The translations under genes and the position numbers were made by a program. This document shows positions 1 to 11,999 of a stretch of 64,000 nt of DNA, one piece after another. The DNA is from Chimonanthus salicifolius (lineage: Eukaryota; Streptophyta; Magnoliopsida; Laurales; Calycanthaceae). Location of the stretch: positions 46,870,111 to 46,934,110 of the forward strand of contig CM023537.1 in assembly GCA_013350335.1 (NCBI GenBank), written 5' to 3'. The notes beneath the pieces were generated by a model, which saw nothing but the letters and a program-made list of their open reading frames with translations, ran no database searches and had not been told where the DNA came from. The first letter of the stretch is position 1. Every line of letters begins with the position of its first letter.

Positions 1-4
1 TTAA
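1..4 (+). CDS. Last bases and stop codon of an upstream NMO copy
   Basis: The first bases, TTAAACAG, are identical to the end of the NMO reading frame at 23567-23574, and bases 2-4 are its TAA stop. By inference another NMO copy lies immediately left of the window. Nothing of its protein can be read here, so its integrity is unknown. Confidence 0.5.
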
Positions 5-2243
5 ACAGAATTGGACATGCATTTACAAGTGTATCTTGTTAAAATATCAAGACAACTCCAATGACCATTTCCTGGCAATGGCCCACCAATAAATTTTAAT
101 ACTACTGACAAATAAAGCTATTGAGAAATAAAGTCGCTTGCCCACCTCTTTGATTTTGATCAATGCTTTCGGAGGGATAGCATCTGTTGTTATTGTGTGT
201 ATGTCACTTATCATGTATTGTAAGGCATCTATCTACATTGCTAATAAATGCCCTTTGAAGCTTAACATATATGCTTGGTCACTTTGCCCCTCTTTATATG
301 TGTTCTTCCAATTTTTAATGTGAATATCTACTGTAGTTAGAGGACATGCCTACTTAACTCTTTCTGATTGTCTCTATTTCGGTGTCAGTTTTTTTGTGTA
401 TTGACCATTCTCCATCCATGTATCTCTCCCATACCTTGAAAACTCAAAACTCAAACTAGACTCGAAATCTTACCAAGTTGGAGCAACTCAATTGAGTTTT
501 TGGATTCGACTCGAAAAAAAACTAAAACTCATCGATTTGTACAACTCAAAATCGTACCAAGTTTAGTCAACATAAATAGACTCGTCTAAGTTCTTTTAAA
601 TTTAATAATTACTTCCAATGAAATGAAATGTAATTACTTCTATATTATTTTCCATTCTGTGAATGACAATGGTTTTGTCTAAAATAATATGTTCCAGTTT
701 GATTCCTTTCTCCCATGATGCTTCACCATGGACCTGGACTTTATTGAGCATATTGCATTGAACTACATGTACATATTTAATAGAGGACACACCAATTGGA
801 CCCATCTAATTAGCCCTTCATAATTTTGGACTTGGATCATTAGAACCTTGGATTTAGCCTCATCCACTGAATGACCCAAATACCCACCTTCCAATGACCC
901 AAGTATTCAATTAAATGTACCAAATGAGTCCTACCCTTACCCAATTACCCAAGTCAACTCTCCATTGATTCTTGGCCGTTCCTTCCCTAAGCTCTCTCTC
1001 CTAAGTCCTCTCTTACTTCCCACCGTCCCTAGCCCTGCAAAATCTACTCATTGGCGTGTTTTGCATAGGTTGGAAGGATTGGAATGCAAGGTAGGATACA
1101 TGTGGATTATGCGAAAGTCAAAGAGATATTTTAGGAGTTTCCCTAGTATTTTTATTAAATAAATAAGGTTGGTCCATGTGCCATCCCAGTGGCATTGTCA
1201 GTTTAGAATGTTTTCATTGGTCCACATGTGATCTAAGTGGCAACATGAGCATGCTCACTTTGGAAGGAGCTTTTTCATATTTTGATTTTTATTTTCACAT
1301 TTTTTCAAAAGATTTTAAAATTCTCGATTTCGTAATTTTAAAATTACATTTAAATATCTAAGCGACTGCAAATAATGATAAAATTACATAGAAATGAAGC
1401 TTAAAACATTCTTGATTTTTTTTAGTTCTTTTGGAAAATAAAATTCAAAGAGAGACAATATGTATTGGCCCGTAACGGCCGATAGGTATTGGTGCGTCAA
1501 ATAGTGCACCATATCAGCACACTGAATTCAGGTGGGTTTATCATTGATATATATAAACAAGGTCTCTATCATTTCACTAACGGAAGAAAAAGAGCATTCT
1601 ACTTTTCTAATTAATCCTATTAGACTGGAATTTCTTTTTTACCTTCTCAAATCTACAATCACTATTAAATTAGAAATTTCATTTTCATCTTTCTACTACC
1701 TGAAATATTTTTGGGGTCTTCCAAAATTTTCATACTTTTTAATGCCCAAATTTTAGAATCTAAAAGCAATAACTACATCCATTAACTTAGCTGATTTTTG
1801 AAAAATCTCTAAATTAGAGACTCTAATCCATGCATATGCCTTTCCATTCCTCCCTCCCTTGATTATATTCATTAAATTAGACCAGATTACCGAGAAAAAA
1901 AAATTAAGAAATATAATCATATAAAAAGATGAGGAGATATCGTTGTTGCGTTCTAAGTTAAAAATTTTGGCCGCCAGATAGGCACTGATACGTTGCATCC
2001 GCAACACATCGGTGGGTAATGGGCCCACGTGAAAATGGGGGAAATGGGCATGGGTTTGGGCACAGTTGCCGCCTGTCACGGGCGCAACGCGCGTTTAGCT
2101 CTCAATGCTGGTTTTTTTCTTTTTAATAAAAAAAAAAAAAAAACTGTGTCCTTCAGCTTGAGTGGGATGCACGGTAGGCATGCTTTTCACTCCAAAATGC
2201 AGTACGTGTAACGACTGAAATTATAGAAGATATCTTTGAGCAG

Positions 2244-2680
2244 TGGTTACGTTTGAATAGACGTTACTCTTATGCTAATATGTTACCTTTATTTTATTTG
2301 ATAATTATAAAAGTAAAATTAAAATTTATCTTGAGAAAAAAAATTTTGTTTGATAACTGTGAATATGTATAACCTAATATATTAATAATTTTATGAGAAT
2401 TAATATTTTCTATTAAATTCATATAATATAAAAAATAAAAATATAATTTTATAAAATATAATTATTTAATATTACTCATCAATTAAAAAATATTTTAAAA
2501 TATTTTTACTCTATAAATGCAAATAGGAAGTAAAGAGGGTGAAGGACGGGCAATGGTTTCCTAAAAACCCCCGTGCTCCAGAATTTTCGAAAAGGGAGGG
2601 AGAGGGGGATTCACCCATCCATTATCAAACAAGAGTAATGGAGATTTACCCAATTACCCTCCCTTAATCCAAACGCATCC
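2244..2680. mobile_element. Degenerate PIF/Harbinger-like MITE
   Basis: The left end reads GGTTACGTTTGAATAGACG and the right end, reverse-complemented, reads GGATGCGTTTGGATT. Both are decayed versions of the GGCTGCGTTTGGATGGGG terminus of the large element at 19828-22104. The AT-rich interior shares the stretch around TTTATGAGAATTAATA with the 158-bp repeat of that element. There is no coding capacity. A duplicate lies at 25757-26211. Assignment to PIF/Harbinger rests only on the terminus style, and I see no convincing target-site duplication. Confidence 0.5.
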
Positions 2681-3856
2681 TTTAATATTTTCTTCATCAT
2701 AGTGGGCGTCACAACGGTCAAAAAAATTCTTTACAAGGGGAAACCCTACTCCCTTTTATTCACCATCAAATTCTCAGCCAAATAGTCTATCTATCCGAAC
2801 TGCTTAAACTTGAGTTCCTTAATAGATCTGCGACTAGTGCAACTTTTTTTTCCCAGATTATTTAAAGAAGCATTTATATCTCAAGGTTTTGTTTTAAAAA
2901 ATTTATATTTCATGCACTTGTAAAGCTTGTAATTTTATTTTGTTAAACCGATTTTTCCAGAAAGTTTTTTTTTTTATGTTTGGGAATGATTTATGAGGCA
3001 TTTTAGAAGTAATGTAGTGTCTAAAAATAAAATTTTATGCATTTTATATATTTAAAAAAAAAATTAAATTTATAAATGAATTTAATATTTAGGAAATATA
3101 TGCTTTAACCTTTTTTAAATGATTTTTTAAATTAATGTTTACTTGCTGTTTTAGATGATTATGTAGTGAAAAAATATCATTTTCCATGCACAAGTAATTT
3201 TTTTATTTTTTATATGAATTTTATTTTAAGGAAATATGTGATTTAAGTTTATTTGAAATATTTTGTTTTTTTAGGTTAAATTTTATTGACTATTTTAGAT
3301 GTTAATATAGTGTTAAAATGTAATTTTTCATGCACATTTAAATTTTTTTAATTTATATCTGAATATAATTTTTAGGAAATATATGCTTTAACTTTTTTTA
3401 AATGATGAGTTTTTTTAACTTAATATTTATTTACTTTTTAGATGATTATGTAGTGAGAAAATGTCATTTTCCATGCACATATAATTTTTTCTCATTTTTG
3501 TAGAATTTTTAACAATAATTTTAATTATCAATTTCGTAACATTAAAAAAAAACATTTGAATGTCTAAATGATCACGACCTAATGATAAAATTAGGTATTC
3601 TTGGAGCTTACGATTTTCTTAATTTTCCTTAAAAATTTCAAAAAGAAATTGAAAAAAACAATCGAAAGAGATAAAAAGCATAGCGGCTGCTATACAACGT
3701 ATTGACGCAACGGTCGTAATGTGGATACATTGTAGCAGACCAATTTTTAACCCCAGTTTCATGGCAATGAAGATGACACAGGAAAAAAGTTTGTCGTGAG
3801 AAAGAAGAAATGATATTTTATAGTAGAGAACTTGTTGTGGGACATGCAATAATCGA

Positions 3857-6842
3857 TCATGCGGCGCTATTGACTAGTAGAGGATCTTGAGTTGCTTCAT
3901 CTGCTGATGTCTTTAAAGTCTCGATGGCTTTATCAACCTGCAAAGCGATTGATAATGAAATGTAGTTCAAATGGAGAAGAGAGAAGAAATGAGTACACAA
4001 ATTGCTTACCTCTTTATCCCAATTTGTCCTGACTGTCAAGATGATTAGAGTAAGAGTTTGTAAGGAAACTCCCAAAATCATTCCCCACCAAATCCCCTGT
4101 ACAGATCATCATTTTTTAATATAAATTTTAGAAGAGTGTTTTAGATTTACAAACATTGATGATTTGAGTTGAGTTTTGAAGGAGTACATGCTTTTTCATA
4201 GAACACTTGCTTACATACTTCACTTCTATTCCTCTATGCATTCATAAGAGAGAGAGAGAAATAGAGAGAGAGAATCACTACTGACCTCTACTCCTAGACT
4301 TATTTTGAAGCCAATAACACATCCAATTGGGAGTCCAATAATGTAGTAAGTGGTTAGGTTAACATAAGCCACAATTGCTTGCCATCCACTGCCCATGGCC
4401 ACACCTGAAATCTCAAAATTCTTCCAATCAAAAGCCTTCTCTAGATTAGTGACAATTTATCAAAAAAAAAAAAAAAAACAATCAAAGTGTTGGGGCTACA
4501 GCGAACGAGTCCCACATTGGAAGTATAGAGAGAGATCTAGGGGTTTATAAGTGACTTTAGTCACTCCACTTAACATGCTAGTCTTTTGGACTGGAAGCCC
4601 AGGTGCTAACAAGTGGTATCAGAGCTAGGTTTCAGGTTATCTCATGTGGGCTCAGGAGATCTCTCAAGCGAACAAGAAGGCCAGCATCGCTCTCTCCGCC
4701 AGAGGGCCTCGTTCGAGGGGGGTTATTGGGGCTGCTGCGAACGATTTCCCATTGAAAGTGTAGAGGAAGATCTAAGGGTTTATAAGTGAATTAGGTCACT
4801 CCACCTAATATGCTAGTCTTTTAGGTTGAAAGTCCAAGTGCTAACAAGTGGTATCAAAACTAGGTCTTACGCTACCTCATGTGGGCTCAAAAGATCCCCC
4901 AGGCGAACAGGATGGCCGGAGGACCTCGTTCGACAGGAGATTGTTGAGGTTGCTGCGAACAAGTCTCACATTAAAAGTGTAGAGTGAGATCTAGGTGTTT
5001 ATAAGTAACTTGGGACACTCCACCTAACAAGTTAGTCTTTTGAGCTGGAAGCCCAGGTCCTAACACAAAGGAGATTTGCTTGTACATTATATGAATATAA
5101 TTAGGAATCAGGAGGAGCAATGAGTCAGATCAAGCTAAGCAGATGGTAGCTGGAGCATGATCCATTTAATAATTGGGCCTAAAATTTAGGCTTTTAAATG
5201 AGAGAAAAAATCAGCTACATTAAGTCATTACTGGCTCAGCCAGCCCACAATTATGATAGTTTATTTGCCCAAGCCAAACTAGATTTACACTGAGCCACCC
5301 CAACATATAGAAACATCCTTTTTACCTGATAGGATGGGTTGAATTCCATTTAGGAACACTGAGATAGCAAGGAGTGGTGTAAGATGCGAAATTGCCTCAA
5401 TAACCTTAGAATCGCTAGTAAAGAGCTCGCTTAGCGGTGTCCGAAATATTAAAACCACTGCACAGAGGATTAAACTGATGATGATACTAGTCCCAACGAC
5501 GATGACGACGGAGAATCTTGCTACTCTGGGGTGACCGGCCCCAAGTTCATTGCCAACTCGAATGCTGTGAAGTCCATGAATGTATGTGAGAATTCAGCAA
5601 TGAACAAGGGATAGAATTTCTTTAAATTAACTTAAATTTTGAAGTAACTAATTTAAGCTGTTTTAAAGAGATGATTTATACATGAATTTGTTGACTGCAA
5701 TTGGATCCTGGGCCTAAAATGTAATGGAGTTCAGCTGGAATTTCTCAGTCTGGACCGAAGACTTATTATCATGTTTCTTATTAATTTATGGGCCATGAGA
5801 AACTAGTAGTTACAAACCTGGCTGCTGTGCTGAGGCCCAACATGAACATTATGTCCCAGTTCCAGTAATTCATGCTGACATGTTTCACAACAATGGAAAA
5901 GGCAATGTGTTAGCACCCGACGTATAAAATTGTCCCTGGAATGATAAAACACAATAAAAAAAAATTCCATGTTTCAAAATTCAATTTCTGAAGTCCAATG
6001 ATTTTGACATGGCTTGCTAGGGTTGTAAATGGGCTGAGTCTCCAAATGGAATAACTTAATTTCAAACAGGCCTGGCCTGATCAGATAACAATCCAGGCCC
6101 AGTTGATTGGACCTTGCCATTATACTTTGTATTGTTAGATACACGTCAAGGAAAGAAAAATACCAGACAGAAATAGAATCAAGAGAGATTGGGATCCGGA
6201 AGGAGTCCTGATATAAGCACAAGCCCTTGATTGTACCATATCTCCAAGCTGCATTCATTCATGATTAGTGAAACACAATTTGATAAGTAGTAAAATAAGA
6301 TCCTACTGAAATGTTCACAGAAACCCTTTTTTTTACTTCTTTACAGCTTTCTTAAGGGTTTTCTATATTTTTGGTAGGTATGTTTTTTGAGGGTTTTTAT
6401 TATAATTTTTGAATGAGAGATAGAAGCAACAGTAGAGAAAGTGGGGCCTATTTGATCCCACCATTAAATGAAAGATGAAAGAAAAGTAAAGCTTGGATCT
6501 CATGGAAGTCATTCCACCATTAAGATGTTTCATGTCAATTTATATTCCCTACATACAAACTTAGCATGTTTGTGCTGTTTGTGTACAACTGAGCAGGAGA
6601 AGTCTACTTACCACTGCATGAAGGCAGAAGCCACAGTTAACTTGAGGTAAGGCCACAGTCCAGTAAAGGCCTTGATTGAAAACCCTGTCCAAGTTATCTT
6701 ACAAGATGGGCTTAAAAGTACATAAAGCCCAGTTAAAATTACCAAGATCCACCACGAGAAGCTCAATGTAAGAGAAGTCCCTAAAATCCCATATTTCAAA
6801 ACAAACACAACAACCCATGTCAGAAGCAAATGTAAGAGAAAG
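3857..6842 (-). pseudogene. 5'-truncated MATE (DETOXIFICATION) pseudogene
   Basis: This is the left-copy relic of the MATE gene at 27407-34430. The exons on the minus strand are 6612-6842 (exon 2, 3' part only), 6164-6248 (exon 3), 5818-5874, 5326-5564, 4286-4404, 4010-4096 and 3857-3937 (exon 8, TGA at 3857-3859). All splice signals match the intact copy. Exon 1 and most of exon 2, including the CGQAYGA region, are absent because the duplication breaks off at 6842. Exon 3 is 85 bp instead of 87 bp: two bases are lost near 6185-6195, which shifts the frame. The last exon also carries replacements, for example Arg to Thr. Exons 4-7 remain open. With no promoter, no start and a frameshift it cannot encode a transporter. 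Confidence 0.9.
4488..5065. mobile_element. TRIM retrotransposon, tandem form LTR-int-LTR-int-LTR
   Basis: Three related repeats of about 124 bp lie at 4488-4611, 4724-4846 and 4942-5065. Each runs from TG(T)TGGGG or a decayed form to CTAACA. Right after the first is TGGTATCAGAGC (4614-4625), the plant initiator-tRNA-Met primer-binding site. A decayed copy of this site follows the second repeat. A purine run (GAGGGGGG) precedes the second repeat. The whole unit is bracketed by CAAAG at 4483-4487 and 5066-5070, a 5-bp target-site duplication. Small size, LTR/PBS/PPT order and lack of genes define a TRIM. It sits in the MATE intron between exons 5 and 6. Confidence 0.85.
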
Positions 6843-6844
6843 AC

Positions 6845-7850
6845 CCCTTTATATGTGTTCTTTTTAATGTGAATATCTACTGTAGTTAGAGGATATGCCT
6901 ACTTAACTCTTTCTGATTGTCTCTATTTCAGTGTCAGTTTTTTGTGTATTGACCATTCTCCATCCATGTATCTCTCCCATACCTTGAAAACTCAAAACTC
7001 AAACTAGACTCGAAATCTTACCAAGTTGGAGTAACTCAATTGAGTTTTTGGATTCGACTCGGAAAAAAAACTAAAACTCATCGATTCGTACAACTCAAAA
7101 TCCTACCAAGTTTAGTCAAGTCAAATAGACTCATCTAAGTTCTTTTAAATTTAATAATTACTTCCAATGAAATGAAATATAATTACTTCTATATTATTTT
7201 CCATTCTGTGAATGACAATGGTTTTGTCTAAAATAATATGTTCCAGTTTGATTCCTTTCTCCCGTGATGCTTCACTGTGGACCTGGACTTGATTGAGCAT
7301 ATTGCATTGGACTACATGGACATATTTAACAGAGGACATACCAATTGGACCCATCTAATTAGCCCTTCATAACTTTGGACTTGGATCATTAGAACATTGG
7401 ATTTAGCCTCATCCACCGAATGACCCAAATACCCACCTTCCAATGACCCAAGTATTCAATTAAATGTCCCAAATGAGTCCTACCCTTAACCAATTACCCA
7501 AGTCAACTCTCCATTGATTCTTGGCCGTTCCTTCCCAAAGCTCTCTCCTAAATCCTCTCCTACTTTCCACCCTCCCTAGCCCTGCAAAATCTCCTTATTG
7601 GCGTGTTTTGCATAGGTTGGAAGGATTGGAATGCAACTTAGGACACATGAGGATTATGGGAAAGTCAATAAGATACTTTAGGAGTTTTCCTAGTACTTTT
7701 ATTAAATGAATAAGGCCAGTCCATGTGGCAACCTAGTGGCTGTCCAATGTCAGTTTAGAATGTTTTGATTGGTGCACATGTGATCCAGTGGCAACCACGT
7801 GAGTATGCTCACTTTGGAAGGGAGTTTTTCATATTTTTTAATTCTATTTT
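6845..7850. repeat. Third copy of the NMO-MATE spacer fragment
   Basis: The sequence from CCCTTTATATGTGTTC onward follows 289-1275, and its twin 23856-24838, almost continuously until about 7850, where similarity is lost. It starts directly at the broken end of MATE exon 2. This is therefore an independent, shorter duplicate of the spacer joined head to tail to the left duplication. No coding region is supported. Confidence 0.88.
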
Positions 7851-8580
7851 CATTGATTAATTAGGGTATGTAAATTTGACATTGTTTGCAAGATTTTTAT
7901 GCTTTGTAATTTATAAAACAATGTATTGCTTGGCCGAATTTCATACCAAGAAATAAAGGAATATTTTTCTCCAATTTTTGAGTTTCATATTTGGAATTCT
8001 GATTTTATTTCTAACTTGGCTTGAGAGGCTGCGTTTGATTTTACTTCGGGTCTTTGGATCCAATCCTAGGTTAGTACCATGAATTTAATTTCTAAATTGT
8101 TTTAGGCTTGAGTTTTCATTTATGCATGAATTTTTTTAATTTCTCTTATTGTGATTAATTCAATAAAATCTTATTAAGAGAATACATAAAATCTTAACTC
8201 AACCCTAAAACACTGGATTCATAGAAACTTGGCCTCTTAAATGGATTATTAATAGTACTAAGAGAAGTAGTCTGATTGTGTAAAATCCAATCAACTAGGG
8301 CTTTCAAATTTGTAAGAATTTTAAACCCAAAATCCATTTGAGCGTAAGGGACGACGAGTTGTCTCCCCCACTTTGCTTCAGTTGGTCATCATAGGATGAG
8401 TTCCTTGGGAATCAATCCTATGTTCGGCACATTTTTGGCTTCCATCGAAGGCTACAATTTTTTCTTACTTTCGTTGTTATATCATATGTAATGATTGTTT
8501 GAGTTCAATTTTTACTTCGATGTAATTTAATTGGTCTGTAAGTTTTCATTTGAAGATCGATATGTGATTCAAATTTTCCA
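7851..8580. other. Intergenic, no gene seen
   Basis: AT-rich non-coding DNA with no open frame of note, no clear terminal repeats and no similarity to the flanking duplications that I could see. Confidence 0.5.
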
Positions 8581-8587
8581 TACACTA

Positions 8588-9100
8588 ATTGTCACGCTCC
8601 ACCCCTATGTGGAACCATAACGCGACTAGCTTTTTTTTTTATAACACTTAGGAACAACCTAAGGGCTTCTATTGCAGTCTTATCTAAAGGTCCATAAATG
8701 TCACTCATGCTCTTCACACATAAACTCAAACATGTACTATAATATCTTCGCAAAGATATATATATAAATACACATTGCATATCATATAATCATCAGAGTA
8801 GCACAAAGAAAACGAAGCGGTGTTATTACATGTTTAGTTTTCTGCCTCAGGTGGCATAATTATTAATACAACATTAGAAGCATGGAAATAAACGCAGTAA
8901 AACATACACTCCAATCAGCAAAGGACATTAGACTAATTCTATGAGATCATTGTAATAATGTAGATTGATGTTGCTGTCCATCTCCATGAATATTCTTTTC
9001 TTTGCCTTCTAGCACTGTGCTCAAACCAGTTCTATGAACAATATTGTGTGGTTGACGAAATGATGATAGAACTAAAAACTTAGATTTTGCTAGTCCTCGA
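8588..9100. mobile_element. Possible Gypsy LTR fragment
   Basis: The segment opens with TTGTCACGCTCCACCCC, the style of terminus common in plant chromovirus Gypsy LTRs (TGTCACG...CC). It continues with an AT-rich region of LTR-like composition. No second LTR, primer-binding site or gag/pol remnant was found nearby, so this is a composition- and terminus-based guess. Confidence 0.3.
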
Positions 9101-9403
9101 GCAAATGAAAAACTAAAAAATGGAAATTAAAATCCTAAACTAATCTTAATATACACCACTTTCGCTGGCACTCTCGATTGCATTTATCATATATATCAAG
9201 ACTTTAAACCCCTAGGTCACCGCTAGTAGACATGTTACAGTCTCGTGAGGGCTTCCATTGATGACACCCACAAACTTCAAATTTCAGCAAAAATATACAA
9301 ACAAAAATTTAAATATTATACAATTCAAAATTTGTTTCATAAAACTTATATCTGAAGTGTAGTGTGTAATAGACAAATATTAACGTAACCTTCTTTTTCC
9401 AAA

Positions 9404-9610
9404 TACACATAAGTTTGGCAACCTTCTTTTATTTATTTTTTTCATTTTTTTAACTCTTTTTTTCTCCACATCCCTTCTCTTTCTTTCACATCATATTTTT
9501 TTTATGTGTGGATGTTCTCTTTTTTCTTTTCTTTCTTCCTTTTCTCTTTCACTATTTTTTTTCTCTTTTTTTTTCTATCCACTAACCATCCCAATTTCAT
9601 CCCTAACCTT
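9404..9610. repeat. Pyrimidine-rich low-complexity tract
   Basis: Long runs of T and C (TTTTTTTCTCC, CTTTTCTTTCTTCC and similar). Short reading frames here translate to Phe/Ser/Leu-rich low-complexity peptides and are not considered genes. Confidence 0.7.
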
Positions 9611-9794
9611 TTCTCTTTTGAAAATGGGTCACGGATATGCAATATGGGCTCAAACTCCAAAACCGGAGTTGGGTATGGTAAACATGCCTGATCAAGAATA
9701 TTGGCTTTATAAGGCTCAACTTGGGAATTGTAAACATGCCTAAACTCGAATTGTTCTTCTTCAGAAATTTTCTTCTAATTAGTAGATTAGGCAA

Positions 9795-9842
9795 CATTGA
9801 GGACATTGTTCAATTTAAGTTTGGGGATAAAGGGGGTTATAC
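9795..9842 (+). mobile_element. Possible Gypsy polypurine-tract remnant
   Basis: The string GAGGACATTGTTCAATTTAA followed by AGTTTGGGGATAAAGGGGG resembles the 3' end of pol and polypurine tract of plant Athila/Tat-type Gypsy elements. I recognise only this short motif. No flanking reverse transcriptase or integrase is seen. Confidence 0.25.
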
Positions 9843-10259
9843 TTGCTTTCAGTTTTGTACATTTTTGAGGTTCATTTTGAAAAAAAACATTTGAAACCTT
9901 TTGAAAAAAAAAAGTTTTTCAGCATTAATAAGTGGATAAAATTTTTTATATCATACGTTTCCAAAGGAATTTTTTTGAATTTATGCTTGGAAAAATTTTA
10001 CACAGTCATATTAATTTAAGACTGAAAAATAAGAGTATTCATGAGTCAAGTAATCACCGGAAGAATACTAGTGGCGACATGTAACCAGTGACCGTTTGAG
10101 CCATTCGTTTTTTCTGCGTGTTATAAGTAAATTCCTTATTTTCTTTAATATGCGCAATATTTTTGTTGTAAGATCTCATTATTCTTTGATTTTTGTCGAA
10201 TACTACTTTGGATCCGCGGTAGGGATACCCCGAAGGAGGTGAATAAGACATTTCGCATG

Positions 10260-10560
10260 CTAGGAGTGCAGGTGTGCCTGAGAGATTGGTGATTGGTGTG
10301 CGAGTGAGTGACCACCGGGATTACATGCGGGGCCAAACTCGTGACTCTGTTGTGATGCGCACGTGCGGGGACCGAAGGGATCCCAGGCGCAGCCTTGAAG
10401 TGTCGTCAAATGTTGAAGTGTCGTCAAATGTTGATGCACACGTGTGGGGACCACTGGGATCACAGACATCACCTTTCAGTGTTGTGAGATGTTGAGATGA
10501 CCACATGGGGAGATTGCCGAGATCGCGACTCTTTTTCGACGATCTGAAACGTTGAAGGTC
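10260..10560. repeat. GC-rich degenerate tandem repeat
   Basis: A G/C-rich island in AT-rich surroundings. Imperfect blocks recur: GGGGACCGAAGGGATCCCAG and GGGGACCACTGGGATCACAG, with the 18-bp unit GAAGTGTCGTCAAATGTT repeated twice in direct succession at about 10397-10432. Open frames exist on both strands but follow the repeat, so I do not call a gene. Confidence 0.55.
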
Positions 10561-10651
10561 GAGTTCCTTGCTATACCTACTAATAGTGAAAGTTTATTTC
10601 ATGGATTATTTGGTTGAATCACTATATCTACAGATGAGCACTACTGGTCAT

Positions 10652-10880
10652 ATTTTAAATGTGGAGATGCAATAGCTATCGTAAAGGTCTGCGTTAGATT
10701 TTAAATGTGGAGATGCAATAGCTATTGTAAAGGTCTACATTAAATTTTAAATCCTTATTGAAATTAAAAGTTTGATCTTCGAAGTTTCAAAAGAAATATA
10801 TTTTCAAATAATAATAATTGAAATTAAAAGTTTGATCTTTGAAGTTTCAAAAGAAATATCTTTTCAAATAATAATAATAT
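10652..10880. repeat. Two short adjacent tandem duplications
   Basis: About 50 bp containing GTGGAGATGCAATAGCTAT is repeated twice (10652-10748). About 60 bp containing GTTTGATCTT and CAAAAGAAATA is then repeated twice (10759-10878). The copies differ by only a few bases, so both look recent. Confidence 0.75.
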
Positions 10881-10884
10881 TATC

Positions 10885-11690
10885 AAAAATTTTAAAGTAT
10901 ATCTTTAGTCACAACCAACTTACAAAACAAATTGTCACATGGATCGAGCGTAGGGCCGATAACTCTCCTAATAGCCATCACCCCTCCTGTCATCTTTGCA
11001 CACATGGGGCCACCTGTCTAGACATGTTATCTTCAACCAATGTATCCTTTATAAATATAAATGTGGTATACTTTCAACAATTCTTAAGCAAGATTGCAAT
11101 TCCAATGGCTCAACACATGATATCATGCGATTAATTTTTTTTTTAAGAAAAATTAACGTGATGTGATTAGGACTCTTTCAAATTAAAATTATCAAATGTC
11201 AAATAATTTAAGATGATCTTTTTATTTATAATAGAAGGTAAAACCGTGTCCAAATGATACAATTATATATTCTAGAAGCTTACAGTTCTGTTAGTTTTTT
11301 TATGAGTTAACGGAGGATAAAAAAATGTAACAGTGCTATGCATTGGTGCAGTGCAACAGCCGCTACGATACTCGGTACGAATTTTTTATGCCAGGTCTAC
11401 ATTCAAAAGCAAAATAGTAGACGTGCCAAATTAGGGTGAGTTTTTTAATTAGATCATGTTACTTTGACATTTGTTGGTATTTTTTGTGCAATCCAGGGGG
11501 TCGGTTTACTTTTGGACATGCTACATTTGTTTTGCTCTTTTTTTCAAACAAAATTTGGCACCACAATAAAATCTTGTTTAGAAATGTTTTTGTTCGTATT
11601 GAACAAAATTTGGATGCTCAAGTGAAATTTAGAGCAATAAAAAAACATGGAAAAGAAAAAATCAAAATATAGAATGATGTTTGTCAAGGA
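10885..11690. repeat. Unclassified repeat family R, copy 1
   Basis: Shares with copies 3, 4 and 5 the ordered anchors AATTGTCACATGGAT, CTCAACACATGATATCATG, ATATTCTAGAAGCTTA, a GC-rich palindromic core (11326-11372) and a 3' block around GGTCGGTT..CTTTT.GACATGCTA. No protein similarity is recognised. Terminal repeats and TSDs are not evident. Confidence 0.6.
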
Positions 11691-11999
11691 AACCATCTTA
11701 TCTTATTTTAATATTTATACCATATAAAGTAATGAATTGGAACGAGTCAACTAGCCCTATATTTAGAACATGGTGATAGTTTAATTACAGTTCCATAATA
11801 ATGACAATATTCCATTTTGGTTACAAATTGGACCGATATGATGCGTATGAACTGAATCATAACTAAAAATCCAAGTTCGATACAACGCGGGCACAACGAT
11901 ACCGGCGTAGTGCGTCGTACAACGTGATGACCTTTGATCCAAATTGCATTATTAGGTTTTAGGTCGGTACGCGTAGTGCGCACGACTGGCCCAAATGCA

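Larger units (their letters stand above)
1..6842. repeat. Segmental duplication, left copy
   Basis: This stretch matches 23567-30394 base for base over long runs, with scattered substitutions and small indels. Position 1 corresponds to 23567, so the left copy begins outside the window. It holds the stop codon of an NMO gene, a 3.85 kb spacer and the 3' part of a MATE gene on the minus strand. Homology stops abruptly inside MATE exon 2 at about 6842, where the sequence switches to a spacer-derived fragment. The spacer (4-3856) holds no gene that I can support. It carries an AT-rich repeat, a degenerate TIR element and a GC-rich palindromic core, listed separately. Confidence 0.93.

Noticed and set aside
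138..323. Small ORF also present at 23704-23889
   Set aside because: It lies in the duplicated non-coding spacer; similarity between copies reflects the DNA duplication, not coding constraint.
602..805. 67-codon minus-strand ORF present in three copies (also 7151-7354 and 24168-24371)
   Set aside because: All three copies are part of the duplicated spacer. Amino-acid changes are as frequent as expected without selection, and no domain is recognised.
9504..9743. 79-codon ORF starting in a pyrimidine tract
   Set aside because: Low-complexity start and no recognisable domain.
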